Source of the DNA: Pleurotus djamor
Taxonomy: Eukaryota; Basidiomycota; Agaricomycetes; Agaricales; Pleurotaceae
Direction: 5' to 3'
DNA: 64,000 nt
NCBI GenBank assembly: GCA_029747585.1
Contig: JAPEVF010000003.1
Span: forward strand, 1 to 64,000
Part shown: piece after piece, positions 34,120 through 46,231 of the stretch
Position numbering within the stretch: position 1 is the stretch's first letter
Layout of the letters: each line of letters opens with the position of its first letter
The notes under the pieces: model-generated
What the model was told of the DNA's origin: nothing
Databases searched by the model: none
The model's input: the letters and a program-made list of their open reading frames with translations, nothing else
Made by a program: the position numbers and the translations under genes

Positions 34120-37100
34120 TTATGGTTTTGGCGAAGACTTTGCCGAAACAGCGGGTGATGCAGCAGTAGGGGGTATGGGGCTTGTGGTGGCAGAGGCGGC
34201 TGGGGGTCGCCTGATCGCTATGGGCTTTCCACCCCCTTCAGCAGCCTGAGGACCAGGTTTGATTCGCTTCGCAAGGCTATCATCGCCTGACACTTCTCCA
34301 TCCTCTCGTGGACGTTTCCCTGCCACACCGTGGATTTGGAGGGATCCACTGGGCGCTGGCGCAGCAGCAGCAGGTGGGGAGATATGGGCGTTGACATTGG
34401 CAACGGCAGTGCGGATGCCACCACGGCCGCGATGTGTAGGGGCCACACGACCCCTAGCTCCTGGAGGACCACCACGACCACGAGCAGTGGGTGCGGCACC
34501 AACAGGAGCGGCGGCGGCTGTGCCTGCTGCTGGAGGTTGAGAGGCAGCGGTGGAAGGTTTGCGAGGCAGTCCATTTTGTGGGGCAGTAGATGTGGATGCG
34601 GCGGGAGGAGCAGGTTTGGCGAGAGCCTTAGCTGGTACGCTAGGAGGTTCAGCCTTGGTTGAGCTAGTGGATGCAAGATTAGGTGAAGAAGCCGGGGGAA
34701 CAACGGGCGTGGTGGGCGTGTTCTCGGCTAGTTGGCCAGCTTGTTTCCAACCGAGAATCATGACTTCGAGGTCTTTGATGCGCTTCTGTGCTCTTACCAG
34801 GGCCTGGTCTTTGAGTTTGGTCTTTGCAGACTGCTCCATGCGACCTCGTTCTACGGCTTCGGCAATCTCCTCGGCGCGTTTGGCGGTCAATTCTTTCTCC
34901 TTCTCTGCGACGGCTGCGGCAATGGCATCAGCGGATGATGCTTCGCTAGTTGGCTGGGAGGCCACAGCAGCAGCGGCGGCGGCGTCAAGCGCGGCCTTGA
35001 GCGCCTGCTGGTGCTCGGCTTGCAAACGTTCTTCAANAGCTTTGAGCTCGGCGATATGTTTCTCTGTCAACTCCTTGGTGGCTTGCTCGCTATCGGTCCC
35101 TGCAGGAGCTTGCATCTCTTCCTTGGCTTTCTGTACGGCAGTAGCAACGGCAGTGTCTTGTTGCGCTTGNACTTTCTCCGCATCAGCAGCCCGTGCCTTC
35201 TGCACCTCGAGGAGTCGAGCCTTGAATTTATCCTGTGAGAATNTCTGTTAGCAACCATACAACCGAGNGACAAAAAACCCCTACATGGGAACGTCTNACG
35301 CCGTCGAGTTCGTCTTGNAGCGTCTGGAGCTGTTTGGCGAGTGCCTGAGGGATGTTCAGTGAAAGAGGGGAGAGAAAATGATACTGAAACAACGTACATC
35401 AACCTTCGCCAAGGCTTCATCTCGTGCCTTGATGAGCTCCGCTTTCTCTTCATCTGTTATCGAATTGGCAACCGGCTGAGTAGCGGGGACGGNGGTAGCA
35501 GAAGCGGCAGCAGCNGTCGTAGCAGCGTCGAGGGCCTCCTTGAGCTTATCCTTTTCAGCACGCAATTCTGCCTNTTNAAGTGTGTTAGTCTAGNTGAGGA
35601 AGGGAAGGAGTGTGGCAACGCACAATCAAGGCAGTTTGGGACGCGGAATTGGCTGTTGTTGCCGTTTGCTCGTTGAGAGACGTCTGCAGTGCGACCTTGT
35701 CCGCTTCTAAGGCGACAACTTTTTGTTGGAGCGTAGATTTCTCAGCATTCATCGCACCAAGTCTGGTCTTGGCACCCTCAATTGTAGCCTTGAGCCTCTC
35801 CTTGGCTTGACGGAGGGTGTTTTCGATTTCAGCGTTCTACTTATGGTGAGAACAGGTTGATGCTGACGAGAGGGCATAGTGATCTCACCCTGTCGATGTG
35901 ACCCTTGACGATGCTCTCATGTTCAGCCGCTGCTTCTTCGAGCTGAGCCTTCNCAGCTTTCAATTGCTCGATCTCATCTTTCAGACTTTGAACTTCNGCT
36001 GGGTCGATGCGGTCGTACTGAGGTCGAGAGTTAAACACAAACGGGGTCAATTGGATGGAAACATACCTTGCTNAGTAGTTGGGAATTCCTGGCCTTCCAC
36101 CTGGCGCTCTCTTCCTCNAGACGTTTNACGTGTGCTTCAGATGCTTCCAATTGAGCCTGAACTGTGCGAGCCTGCTCTTTCGCGGGATCCAATTCGGAAG
36201 AAAGGAGTTGCAACTTCGCCTCCAAGTCACGAGACCGCTTGGCATGGGCCTCGCAATCTGCACGAAGGGTGGCATTGCTCTCTCTCAAAATGTTTAGTTG
36301 GTTGATNCTCTCAACGAGTTCGGCATGCTGACTGGCAGACGCAGATGCNTCGAGTGCGCGCTCTCGTTCCTAAAAACGGATGAGGGACAGNGGAGAAGAC
36401 GATGGATGTCGACNTACGTCAGCAAGTGTCTTCCTCGTCTCCTCAAGAGTTTGAGAAAGGTGTTCGGCTTGGGCTTTCAGGCGGGAGTTCTCTTGTTTAC
36501 TGAGCTCAAGCTGNAGATCGACAATCTCCTTCTCCTTTCTGAGGTANGCAACNACCGAACGAAGCTCNGACAACTTGGCGTCTGTGTCCCCGCCAGCTTC
36601 NGNTTCACCNGATGCTTGTTCTGANGAGTCGGCAGCCTGACGAATACGGGCAGCTTGCGAGCTAACGGACTCAAGATGCTGGTGAAGAATGGAGTTCTGA
36701 GAAACCAGATCTTGGGAGCTNNAACAAAGTGAGTTTAATCGAGAGGNTNATAGNCAAAACAANCTAACGTACCGTGACTTNAGATCTGCAATTTCCTTGT
36801 CCANNGATTCCTTTTGCTGCTTCCAGCTGGCTTCGGATGACTTGAGATTAGCCTTCGCAGTCTCGGCAGCGGTGGCGTTCTCTCGGGAAGTGGTTTGGGC
36901 GGCAGATAAATCNCGNCTGAGGTTCTCGATAGTCTTGATTGAATCAGCGTGNGCAAGNACTTCACTGGAGTANCGAGCTTCNGCAGCCTNNNNNGNGAGN
37001 ANATGAGTTCAANGCGTNGGNGTAGATGAAGTGGNTGGCGTACCTTGGCCCTCTCTTCNTGTTGCTTGAGCTCNTTCTCGCGGGAGCTGCGATCNCTCTC

Positions 37101-40100
37101 GGAGTTCTTCTCAGAGGTAGACATGTCCACGATGGTATCCTCGAGTATCTTCTTATCATTCAACCAAGCAGTGCGCTCAGTCTCGAGGGTCTTCTGTGTC
37201 TCTNCCANAGTGGAACGCAATTGAGTAACNTCGTCCAGAGTCGCTTTGAGTTTCTCTTCAAGAGAGGCACGTTCCGACTANGAAAATGTTGATTATGGGG
37301 AGGTACGATNATCAAGNANAAGACGAACCTCGTGTTTGGCTATTTGACTATCGGTAGAAGCCTTGAACTCATCGAACGTGTTGTTGAGGGACTCAAGGGC
37401 AGCTTCGCTCGCTTGAGATATTTCTTGGAACTGTTGGACATGAGCCCTAGCATTCGCAAGATCAACTTCAGCGACCTTGAGGGCTGAGCTGTGGAATAGT
37501 TCTGGTNANTCGGTTNCCTCGNAAAGGGATCCCGNCTACGTACCGAAGTTCAGCGACTTCAGCTTGTAGCTGTTGCTCACGGCTGAGGCTTGGGTCGACG
37601 CTGGGGGCCACGCTATTCACAGTGCCAGGACGNTGCTCATAGACAGCCANCTTCTCCTCCGTGCCTTGCAAGTTCTTCGAAAGGTCCGCNACGCGCTCCT
37701 CAAGGTGTTTCTTNCTTGTCTCAGCCCCAACGAGCGATTCACGAGTCTTCGAGAGCTCAAGGTTCTGTAGGACCAAGTTGATGAGCNTGTGGCTTNGCAG
37801 NATTACATGGATACATACCGAGCGGTCCAAACGNGTGTGTANCTCCTTAAGCTCAAGATCTTTCTGGAGAGTGATGTGACGGACGTTNTCGCGTTCCTGA
37901 GAGATCTGAGTCCGTAGATCTTGGCTAAAAATAGCCTTCCATGTCAATATGGCTAGATCTCGAAACTAGATAGGGAGGGGACAAATCACCTTTGAGACTC
38001 NAGAAGTTGCACTTGGCTCTCCAAGCGACGCCGATCATTTTCACCGGAACGCTCCAGGTCGTTGTGCATCTTCTGAACGTTGGCCATAAGATCGGAGAGA
38101 TGAGAACGTTCCATGGCCAACGTTTTGTTCTCATCTAGAAGACGAGATTGGATGCTCTACAACATTGAAGTCATTAACAGGACCATTGTAATGGCATTAA
38201 AGCTTACCTCCCAGATCTTCTTCTCGGCACGGAGGTTGGCACACTCGGTTCTGAGTTGTTCGACGTTGCCTTGCGCGATCTGCANGTCCTCCATTGCTCT
38301 GGCACATTCGATGTCTAAGCGAGTCCATTGGTCGTAGAGTTGTTGATTACGCTTGGTGAGGCTGTCGAGTTCGCGATCATGAATGGCGAATTGTTCTTGA
38401 CTCATTCGTTGGCGTTCTAAGGGACAAACAAAGTAAATAAGGGCGTGAAGGACCATGGGGATGAAATGACATACCGGTCATGTATTCAATCTTAGCTTGA
38501 GCCTTGGCGAGCTCTGAACCAAGTCTACCAGATTCTCGTTGCGCCTCGACGATTTCTTCCCTCAGCCTAACGGAATCAAGACCCATCTCGGTGCGGTAGG
38601 TGTCGAACTGCGCTTGAACCTCAATCAACTCCTTGGCGACATCAGGATCATTGCTGGCAATCGAAGGCTCGTGGGTAGAAGCGCTCTCGCCGTTGACTAG
38701 ACCGTTGACACCTTTGGCACGGGACTCAGCCTTCGCAAGCATAATCTTGAGGGTATCCCGCTCCTTGACATAAGCTTGAATAACTGCCTCGCTATGCTTC
38801 TTCTGCGATTCCATCCGCGCGAGAATGTCTTTGATGGCCTCATGAGCTTCAGCTACGGCTTCTTGTTGCTCAGTTTGCATCTTCTCCTTGTAATCCCTCT
38901 CTTCTGATTCCAGCTTCTCTCCGAGCTCCCGGACAACATGGAGAAGCTTCTGGTTTTGGCTCTGGAGCTCACCGACGCTTCGGAAGAGGACGAGATTGTT
39001 CGTGATGACGGCTTCGATATTGATGGCAGGTTCTGAGGGCATCGAAGCCAGCTCTTCATCTGAAGGAATGAGGGGATCGTCGCGTCTGGCGAGTTCTTTG
39101 AGGAGAGTCTGCACTTGGCGGCCAAGATCATCGAGTTGTTTCTGGAGAAGTTCATTCTCTTTGGTGGACTTAACGAGTTTCTGGGTGGTTTCCTGAGCGT
39201 GAGTGGAGGTGGCGTCACGCTCCGTAAGAGCGTCAGCAAGTTGTGAAGCAAGCTGTGAAGCTTCGGATTGGAGCCGTTCGTATTCAGCGCGCTGTTGTGA
39301 GAGGATGGGAGCCTATGCGTTGCGTTCGTCAGTGAATTAGTGACGAAATCATGTATTGGTACACCTCACCCGTTCTTCAATCTGAGAGAGTACGGCCGAA
39401 AGTGTGCGGTCCATTTGATCGTATTCAGCAGATTTCTTCGCGTAGTCATCTTGGAGACGAACGTAATCCGCATAGACTTCCGTGAACGTTTTACCGGTCC
39501 GTTGAGCTTTACTAGCCATCGCCACGGTCGGACTGAGCCCCATCATACTTTGCGTGAGAGGATCACTGGGAGCGGGCATTCGTATGGGCGTGCCGGGGGG
39601 ACCGACGACAATGGGAAGTTCACCGCGGTTCATACGCTCCAGCACAGTCTCCAACTCTTCCAACCGCTTCTCAGCCGCCTGCCTACCAGACCTCTCCTTC
39701 TCCGTTTCCTCCTTCAACTCAGCCTCCCTCTGCTTAGACTTCTCGTTCACCTCATCCCATTGTTGCTCAATGTTCTCGACAATGGACTTGGCTTGCCTCT
39801 CTCTGTCCTCCATCACCTGCACAAGACGTCGTAAAGTACTTGCTTCGGTGGCATACGTAGCTTCCTGTTCAGCAAGTTGCCCGGTGAGATCCTGGATGCG
39901 AGCGAGAGCTTGGGTTAACTGATGGGCCTGAGACGAGTGGGATGACTGTAGTGTTTTGAGGGTGACCTGGGCAGAAGCGGATTCCTGTGAAAGAGAGTCA
40001 AACGAAGCTTGTAGTGTCACAATCTCCGTATGTCTTTCGCGGCGGTATTTGGCAAACTCCTCAGACTTGGCAGCCAACTCGGCGTTGGTACGCTCAACTT

Positions 40101-40958
40101 CGCTGTGGGCCAATTCCAATTGTTGTGTTATGGTCTCGAGCTTGAACTAGTCATGATACTACGTGAGCGACGCAAATGAGGGCAAGACGAATATCTTACC
40201 TTCGTTGAGGTCTCCGCAGACCGAAGCTCCCGTACAGTCGCCTCGAGGGCTTGATGCTCTTGTCGGGCCTCCTTCAAATTCGTGCGCAAGTTCTTGATTT
40301 CGTCTAGAAAGGAATGAAGCTGGGGGGAAGCCTGAAACCACAATACGCACCATCTTGTTGGCCACTCTCTTGCTTAAGGCGGCTAATGACGTTCACCAAG
40401 TCCCGTTTCTCGCGTTCTGTCTCCACAACGCGAGATTTCAAAGAATCCACTTCCACAGAAGATGTAGACTGGGAATTAGAGAGGGTCCTGATCTGTTCTT
40501 GGAGGCTGGCATTGGTCTTGACTGAAAAGTGGCAGATATGAGGGACGCTCAGAGGGAACAATGAGATTGTGTGGCTTCTCACCCAGTTCGTCGCGTTCTT
40601 CACTAATACGCCTCAAGTCTCCTTGAATGCTCTCGACTGATGACTCCAAATCCTTCGCAGCGCTTTCGCGGTCCTGTAGTGCCTGGTCCAACTCTATGTC
40701 CTTCCTCTCCATTTCGGCACGCGCTTCGTCAAGCTCCTTCTGCATGTTGTCAACTTCTGAGGCTTGCGAGACGAGTGTGCGGTAGAGCATAATAACAGTA
40801 TCGGCGGTGACAGAAACAATGTCTGTATGTGGGAGAAGGGCAGAGAGAATCTCTGGGTCGACATCCTCGGGATCGAGGTCGACATGTACGACATTGTCGG
40901 GTGGGGCAGGAGAGTCCTGGGCATCGGAGGCCTTAGCTTTTCGACGAGTGCCCACCAT
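34120..40958 (-). CDS. Nucleoprotein TPR / Mlp1 nuclear-basket protein
   Basis: Giant coiled-coil protein of the nuclear pore basket that tethers mRNA export, silencing and checkpoint factors. Start at 40958 (MVGTRRKAKASDAQDS); an in-frame upstream extension lacks support. Nearly the whole product, roughly 1,900 residues in about twenty exons, is heptad coiled coil. Family-like segments include ELASMPSEPAINIEAVITNN (about 39.0 kb), LVLFRSVGELQSQNQKLLHV, the TPR/MLP1/2 region, and LEVMILGWKQAGQ. The C-terminus is disordered: Ala/Pro-rich, RG-rich (PTARGRGGPPGARGRV), then KRPREDGEVSGDD, ending at 34120. RG and KRPRED segments fit nuclear localisation. Many Ns between 34.9 and 38.3 kb give ambiguous residues but mostly keep the frames open. 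Confidence 0.85.
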
Positions 40959-41336
40959 GATGAATGGAGGTCGTCGTGAGTGGCCGTCGTGAATGAATGA
41001 AAGAGAAAAGGGAGACTGGTAAAGAATGGGACGCGAAGGATAATGAGGCACATTACATAATCATTCATTGTTCCCCCTGGATAGCTCCTATTCTCCAGGG
41101 TGTGCCAAAATCCTACCCAAGAAGCTACGTTGCTCGCGACAACATACTGGGCTTCTACAAGGTCTATATTTTGAACTCTCAAACACATTCAATGACTATA
41201 GTAAATGTACGTGCGGCAAGCCAGCCTCGTAGAAGGCCTCCCAAGGGTACACGGTAGAAGAGTTCCCACAAACCACGTGGAAATACCGAAGGTTAGCACT
41301 TAAGGTTACTGAGTTCCTCTGACTGAAACCACCACC
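40959..41336. promoter_or_regulatory. Divergent promoter region, TPR / mob2-like
   Basis: About 380 bp between two gene starts facing away from each other. No named motif recognised. The ATG at 41337 has a strong ACCACCACC context. Confidence 0.4.
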
Positions 41337-42336
41337 ATGTCTTTCTTCAATTCCATTGGGTCCGTGCAGCACGCTTGCAGCAGAGTCTTCGTACTGACGT
41401 GGTCTTCTTAGCCGGTCAATGACCCGCAATGCCCCAAGAGGCCCAAAACGCTCAACAACGCCAACATCAGCATCATTTCCGCCAGCAGATGCGAACCATT
41501 CAGTCCCCCCATCGCCCGTGACTGCTGTTGCTCGTCCGCTATACTTATCTAGCCCTTTCGTCGAAGCTGCCCTCGTTAAAGGCCAATTTAAGACGATCGT
41601 AATGCTGCCCAAATATGTAGATATTATGGAATGGGTGGCAGTAAATGGTACGCGAAACAACGCGGTTCTTTGGCAGTTAATTGATACTGTGACTTACAGT
41701 ATTCGATTTCTACACAAATATCAACGAATTCTACGGTGTCATATCCGAGTGTTGCACGTCAGCATCTTGTCCGACTATGTCTGCAGGCCCAACGTACGTC
41801 TCTTCGAGCTCTTCCTATACTTGTCCCAGTATTGAAACCCCAGCGTGGACGCGTTTGCGGAACCGACAGCTTAAATTACACATGGATCAACTCTGATCGC
41901 AAGAACATAAACCTTCCAGCGCCAACGTACATCGACTACGTGATGACATGGGTGCAGAATCTCCTTGACGACGAAAANCGTCTTCCCCACAAAGACCGGT
42001 GCGCAATACAGTCATCTCTCCAAGGCCGCAACGTAATCAGAGCCTTGATTGTCTGACTGTACAGGACGAGACTTTTCTCAAAACTTCCCTCAAACCATCA
42101 AACATGTATACCGCCAACTTCTCCGGGTCTTCGCCCATATATACCACGCACATTACCAGCAAATCCTCCACTTACGCTCTGAACCCCATTTCAACTCCCT
42201 CTTCGCACATTTCTTGGCTTTTGGTCGTGAGTACGAGTTACTCGAGATGAAGGACGTCAAAGGGTCCCCTTCTGCCCCAGTGGGGATCGGGGCTCTTTGG
42301 GAACGATGGAGGGATATGGGCATTCTTGACGGTTGA
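41337..42336 (+). CDS. MOB kinase activator, Mob2-like (copy A)
   Basis: MOB/phocein family co-activator of NDR/LATS kinases; Mob2 types bind Cbk1/Orb6 kinases in polarity and cell-separation pathways. Exon 1 41337-41359 (MSFFNSIG), exon 2 from 41412. Family core: FKTIVMLPKYVDIMEWVAVN, FDFYTNINEFYGVISECC, CPTMSAGP, YTWINSDRK, LPAPTYIDYVMTWVQNL, then RQLLRVFAHIYHAHYQQIL and HFNSLFAHFLAFGREYELL. Zinc ligands Cx4C (CTSASC) and Hx4H (HIYHAH) are kept. Stop at 42334-42336. An N near 41979 falls before the last intron. It faces a close paralogue tail to tail. The short N-terminus distinguishes it from copy B. Mob2 rather than Mob1 assignment is by pattern. Confidence 0.85.
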
Positions 42337-42634
42337 ATTTTTCACATTTCTTTGGGCAAGCACGTACGCAGGAGAACACTCATCATCGACTCCAACTTTA
42401 ATTCGTTCTAACGGATCTGGTCATCCACAATGCATCAAATACTTTTCTTAGATTCGCCACAGACCCGGTCTTTACTTCTTTGTACCATCTGGCATCCATC
42501 CACAAAGAAGTTGTATAACTAGGATTCATTACCGCGTACATGTATGTGTCATGAACTCCAAAAGTATCAAATCATGAAGAGAACGAGAAAAGGGTATCAT
42601 GCCATCAACAGCCTTCACGACACCGACGAAATCA
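42337..42634. other. Convergent 3' intergenic region between mob paralogues
   Basis: About 300 bp between two stop codons. No coding feature. The flanking genes are inverted copies, but I see no inverted repeat in the spacer itself. Confidence 0.4.
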
Positions 42635-43731
42635 TCACGCTGTAAGGATCCCCGTCTCAGTCCATCGTTCCCAGAGTGCGCCAACGCCAACTGGGGCATT
42701 CGGCTCGCCTTTGATATCTCTCATATCCAATAACTCATGTTCCTTCCCGAACGCGAGGAAATGCGCGAACAACGAATTGAAATGCGGTTCAGCACGAAGG
42801 TGCAGGATTTGAGGGTAGTGAGCGTGGTATATGTGCGCAAAGACCCGGAGGAGCTGACGATAGATGTGTTTAACCGTTGAAGGGAACGTCTGATGGAATT
42901 CCTGATCTGCGGGTGATAAGGATGGAAGTAAGAGTAATAGTGAGTAAAAATTGATCGTTGGGAATGATCCATGATGTTGAACAAACGTACTGCTTTTCGT
43001 TGGGAACACATTTTCATCTTCAATGAGGTTTTGAACGGTAGTCATTACGTAGTCGATGTATGTCGGGGCAGGCAAGGAAACCTGTCTCCGATCTTGGTTA
43101 ATCCACGTATAATTCAGCCTGAGAGGATGAAACTTGGTGAGACGGCCATCTCAGTAATGATAGCAATTGTGGGACATACCTCGGTCCACCAGACATAGTC
43201 GGGCAGGTTTGCTGAGTGCAACCCTCGGTGAGGACACCATAGAACTCGTTCAAGTTGGTATAAAAATCGTAAACTATGCAAGAAAAAGGAAGGTCAGCTA
43301 CGAAGGCTCAGATCACAGAACGATGGAGATAGAGATACGAGTAAATGAAAGTAAAGGAAAAGGAGGATAGGAAAAGCTCGACACGCACTATTCACAGCAG
43401 CCCACTCCATGATATCCACGTACTTCGGTAACTTCACAATCGTCTTAAAGTTTCCCTTGACGAGTGCAGCATCGACGAACGGCCTGCACATGTACAACGG
43501 CTTCTGGTTCCCATCGGCGCCAGGTGAACCTCCAGGCGATCCCGAGACTGGTGAAGGAAGCATGGAGCCTTGGTTGGGGGATAGAGGAATGTTGAGTGTC
43601 GGTGACGGCCGTCGTCGCACTGGGTTGCGATTGCCAGCATTCAAGTTGGGACGGCTTTTTACGGTGATTTAGTTTATCCTGCTCGGTCCCAGAAAATCAT
43701 CCCAACGATAGAAGGCAACACACCTGAACAT
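42635..43731 (-). CDS. mob2: MOB kinase activator, Mob2-like (copy B)
   Basis: Paralogue of the neighbouring + strand gene. Start at 43731 (MFS|RPNLNAGNRNPVRRRPS); longer Pro/Ser-rich N-terminus with SP sites (PTLNIPLSPNQG). Core: FKTIVKLPKYVDIMEWAAVN, YDFYTNLNEFYGVLTEGC, TCPTMSGGP, LNYTWINQDRRQ, LPAPTYIDYVMTTVQNL, NVFPTKS, RQLLRVFAHIYHAHYPQIL and HFNSLFAHFLAFGKEHELL, stop at 42635-42637. Zinc ligands Cx4C (CTQQTC) and Hx4H are intact. Introns after the VN of MEW.AVN (phase 1) and at GGP|LNY (phase 2) match copy A. The PTK.. segment after the core is closer to known Mob2 than that of copy A, so this may be the conserved parent; that is an inference. Confidence 0.87.
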
Positions 43732-44021
43732 GGTTTTCACCTGTGGCGTGGCCGGCGAGATGGTACTGAAGAGAGCGACGTTTCCATGGGCGCGTTCTGG
43801 TCAATCAAGCATCAACTTTGATCGCTTAGTTGGGACTGATCAACTCGCGCTGATCATCTTATCACTCATGGGTATACTTTCCACCTTGCGATCGCACTCA
43901 TTGTTTATCTGAAGTACATTGGTATTCAATTCTCGTCCAGTAACACTGCGATATACCCTAGTAACCGAGGTAATGGAGGCAGAGAGAATGGTCCATCAAG
44001 GACACTTTCCTAACATGCCTC
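43732..44021. other. Intergenic region
   Basis: About 290 bp, promoter of mob2 copy B and 3' region of the cupredoxin gene. No motif recognised. Confidence 0.35.
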
Positions 44022-44837
44022 TTACAGTATGAAAGACCCTACAGTCAAGGCAAAGCCAGCAACGAGCACAGACGAGGCTCCACCCATACGCGAAGCACCG
44101 TTGGATGGAGTGGGTGTTGCAGCGCTTGGGGAAGCGGACGGAGAGCCAGAGGAGCGACCAGTTGCGTTATCCTGGAGCAGGTCCGGTCAACAAATGAAAT
44201 ATCACATGAAGCAGGGCTTTTACATACCAAGAATGCTTGATATGTGCGTTCGGCTGTCGGATTGATAGCGAAAACCATGCCGTTGGTGCAATGACTGCCA
44301 AGAGGGAAAAAATCAGGAAACGATAGCAACGGACGGAAGTGAAAACCACTTACGCTCCCTGCGCGCAATAGAACCAGAGAGGCGCAGAGGCATTGTTCAC
44401 CGTGATACTCCACTGAGGAAAAGACGTTGCGCCCGGTGCAACTGGGATAAATCCAGAGTCCACACCAGCGCTGGGAGTGGTCATTCTTTGACAAGGATTT
44501 GCGAAGGTAGATTGAGTTGCGGTCTGAGGCATTTTAGCGTCCAGTTCGACCAAGTTATTGCTAATGATCTTACATGGTTCTTAGACACACTGGAAAGCAT
44601 GTTAGAGCAAAGAAACACAAAGTCGGCCGAAGAACATACAATTGGAAGGCAACGATGTCCCCTTGCTGGGCAGTAACGCTGGAAAAGCTCTCAGTCAAAT
44701 CCGGCGATAAGACCTTCTGGCGACGCACAAAGGAGGATCAAAGGTCAATCCGTTGTCCTTTCCAACAACGACAGTAATTTCAGCAGCCATAACGGAAACG
44801 ACGGAGGCAAGAGCAGCGACAGCGACGAAGAAACGCA
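44022..44837 (-). CDS. Secreted GPI-type cupredoxin
   Basis: Extracellular Ser-rich plastocyanin-like protein of the kind common in fungi. Start at 44837: signal peptide MRFFVAVAALASVVSVMA, then AEITVVVGKDNGLTFDPP. Exons continue VTAQQGDIVAFQF, VSKNH, TATQSTFANPCQ, GVDSGFIPVAPGA, FPQWSITVNNASAPLWFYCAQGA and HCTNGMVFAINPTAERTYQAF, then a Ser/Pro-rich linker and a hydrophobic C-terminus (SSVLVAGFALTVGSFIL) at 44022, suited to a GPI anchor. The type-1 copper ligand pattern is complete: His in KNH, then Cys (FYC), His (AHC) and Met (GM). Five or so introns. Single-copper electron-transfer or copper-binding role follows from the ligands; a partner is unknown. Confidence 0.82.
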
Positions 44838-45158
44838 TTTTCAAAGATATGAACCGGTAAATGGACGAAGAAAATGAAGGACAAATGAAGGATAATCGAG
44901 CCTATGAAACGGTCGTTTCTGGGTCAGTTTTGCGTTCGCCATGATGATGGCACAGAGGAAAGTGCGTACGCTGCTCGTTTGGTGAGAAGAGGGAAAGTAA
45001 GAATAGAACGAAGATCAATTTGATGGGAGGCTTCCTCGAGTCCTGCTTATATGGTAACCATGTTTGGCACAGAAGCCGAAGCCAAGCACCGCCGAGCACA
45101 TCGTTACGTCAGGCGCGGCGAACATCTGCTTGAAGCTTCCTTCTTCGAGTTCGTTCCA
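44838..45158. promoter_or_regulatory. Divergent promoter region
   Basis: About 320 bp between the cupredoxin and PPCDC starts. The frame upstream of the chosen PPCDC ATG is open back to 45051, so translation could begin earlier at the ATG at 45051. Confidence 0.4.
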
Positions 45159-46048
45159 ATGACCAAAGCTGTATTCACTGCGGCACAAGAACGGGCTGAT
45201 GGTTTCACCCACGTACTGCTTATCTTGACTGGAAGCGTCGCATCCGTGAAAGCTCCTCTGATCGTCGAGGAACTCCTCAACGTGCGGGTTTGTGAGATAT
45301 ATTTCGACCGAATCAGCTAACATCGGACTCTGTAGTACGAGCAGGTCAAGGTTGAGGTCGTCGCAACCAAAGCATCCATGACTTTCTTCCAGAAATGGGA
45401 CATAGACAAACATGGCGTCCGCGTATGGACAGACGACGACGAATGGACAGTCGGTCACCAACTTGCCGAACTCTTGAACCCTGTTACTCATAGTCACTCA
45501 CCAGGACGGATATCGCATTGGGGACCCTATCCTACACATCGAGCTCAGAAGATGGGCCGATATCGTACTGATTGCACCGTGTTCAGCTAACACCTTAGCT
45601 AAAATCAGCAACGGAATATGCGACAATTTAGCCGTGCGTCTATGAACATCTTGCCTAGCTTCACGAATGACATCGGGTAGACGTCTTTACTCCGAGCTCT
45701 TTCCCCCACTACGCCGACATATGTCTTCCCCGCAATGAACACTCTTATGTACGAGCATCCTTTGACNGCAGAGCACCTCCGTGTTGTCAAGGAAGTCATA
45801 CGGTACAACGTCGTTGGGCCCATTGGNAAAGCACTGGCTTGTGGCGACATTGGTTTGTCCTTGCGTCCTTGATAGTGAAAATTTTAAGCATTTACGCTTC
45901 TCCTGTAGGCATTGGAGCCATGACAGAATGGAGGGACATCGTGCAAATCGTCGTGGACCGTTTTCATCTTCAACTCGACCCTACAAGACCTAAAGCTCCT
46001 CCTGCGCTCAGCTCACTCTCACATCGATTATTTCGGAAAACGAGCTGA
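45159..46048 (+). CDS. Phosphopantothenoylcysteine decarboxylase (PPCDC)
   Basis: FMN-dependent enzyme of coenzyme A synthesis; decarboxylates 4'-phosphopantothenoylcysteine to 4'-phosphopantetheine. Chosen start 45159 ([15 protein letters not shown]); 45051 is possible. Exons: 45159-45281 ([23 protein letters not shown]), 45336 onward ([18 protein letters not shown]), then [69 protein letters not shown], and [12 protein letters not shown]. Family catalytic elements are present: the His before the ELRRWAD helix, the PAMN motif with Asn and Met, and the Cys of ACGD. The C-terminal acidic extension seen in yeast Hal3/Sis2 regulators is absent, so this is the plain enzyme. Ns at 45766 and 45827 do not break frame. 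Confidence 0.92.
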
Positions 46049-46231
46049 ANAATACCCATAGATACACGTATAAATAAGATAATTTATGTTCACAAATTGC
46101 ATTATTTCTACACATGGTACCTTCTACGCCCTGCTCGATGGTTGTTCGCCACCTGTTTGGGCGGAACTTGTCCTAGTGAGAAATTGGCTCTGCTAAAAAG
46201 TGGGCGGATATGAAGCTAGGGGGTTCAATCA

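Noticed and set aside
42337..42634. Transposon or inverted-repeat origin for the mob pair
   Set aside because: No terminal repeats, target duplication or transposase seen in the spacer or at the flanks.
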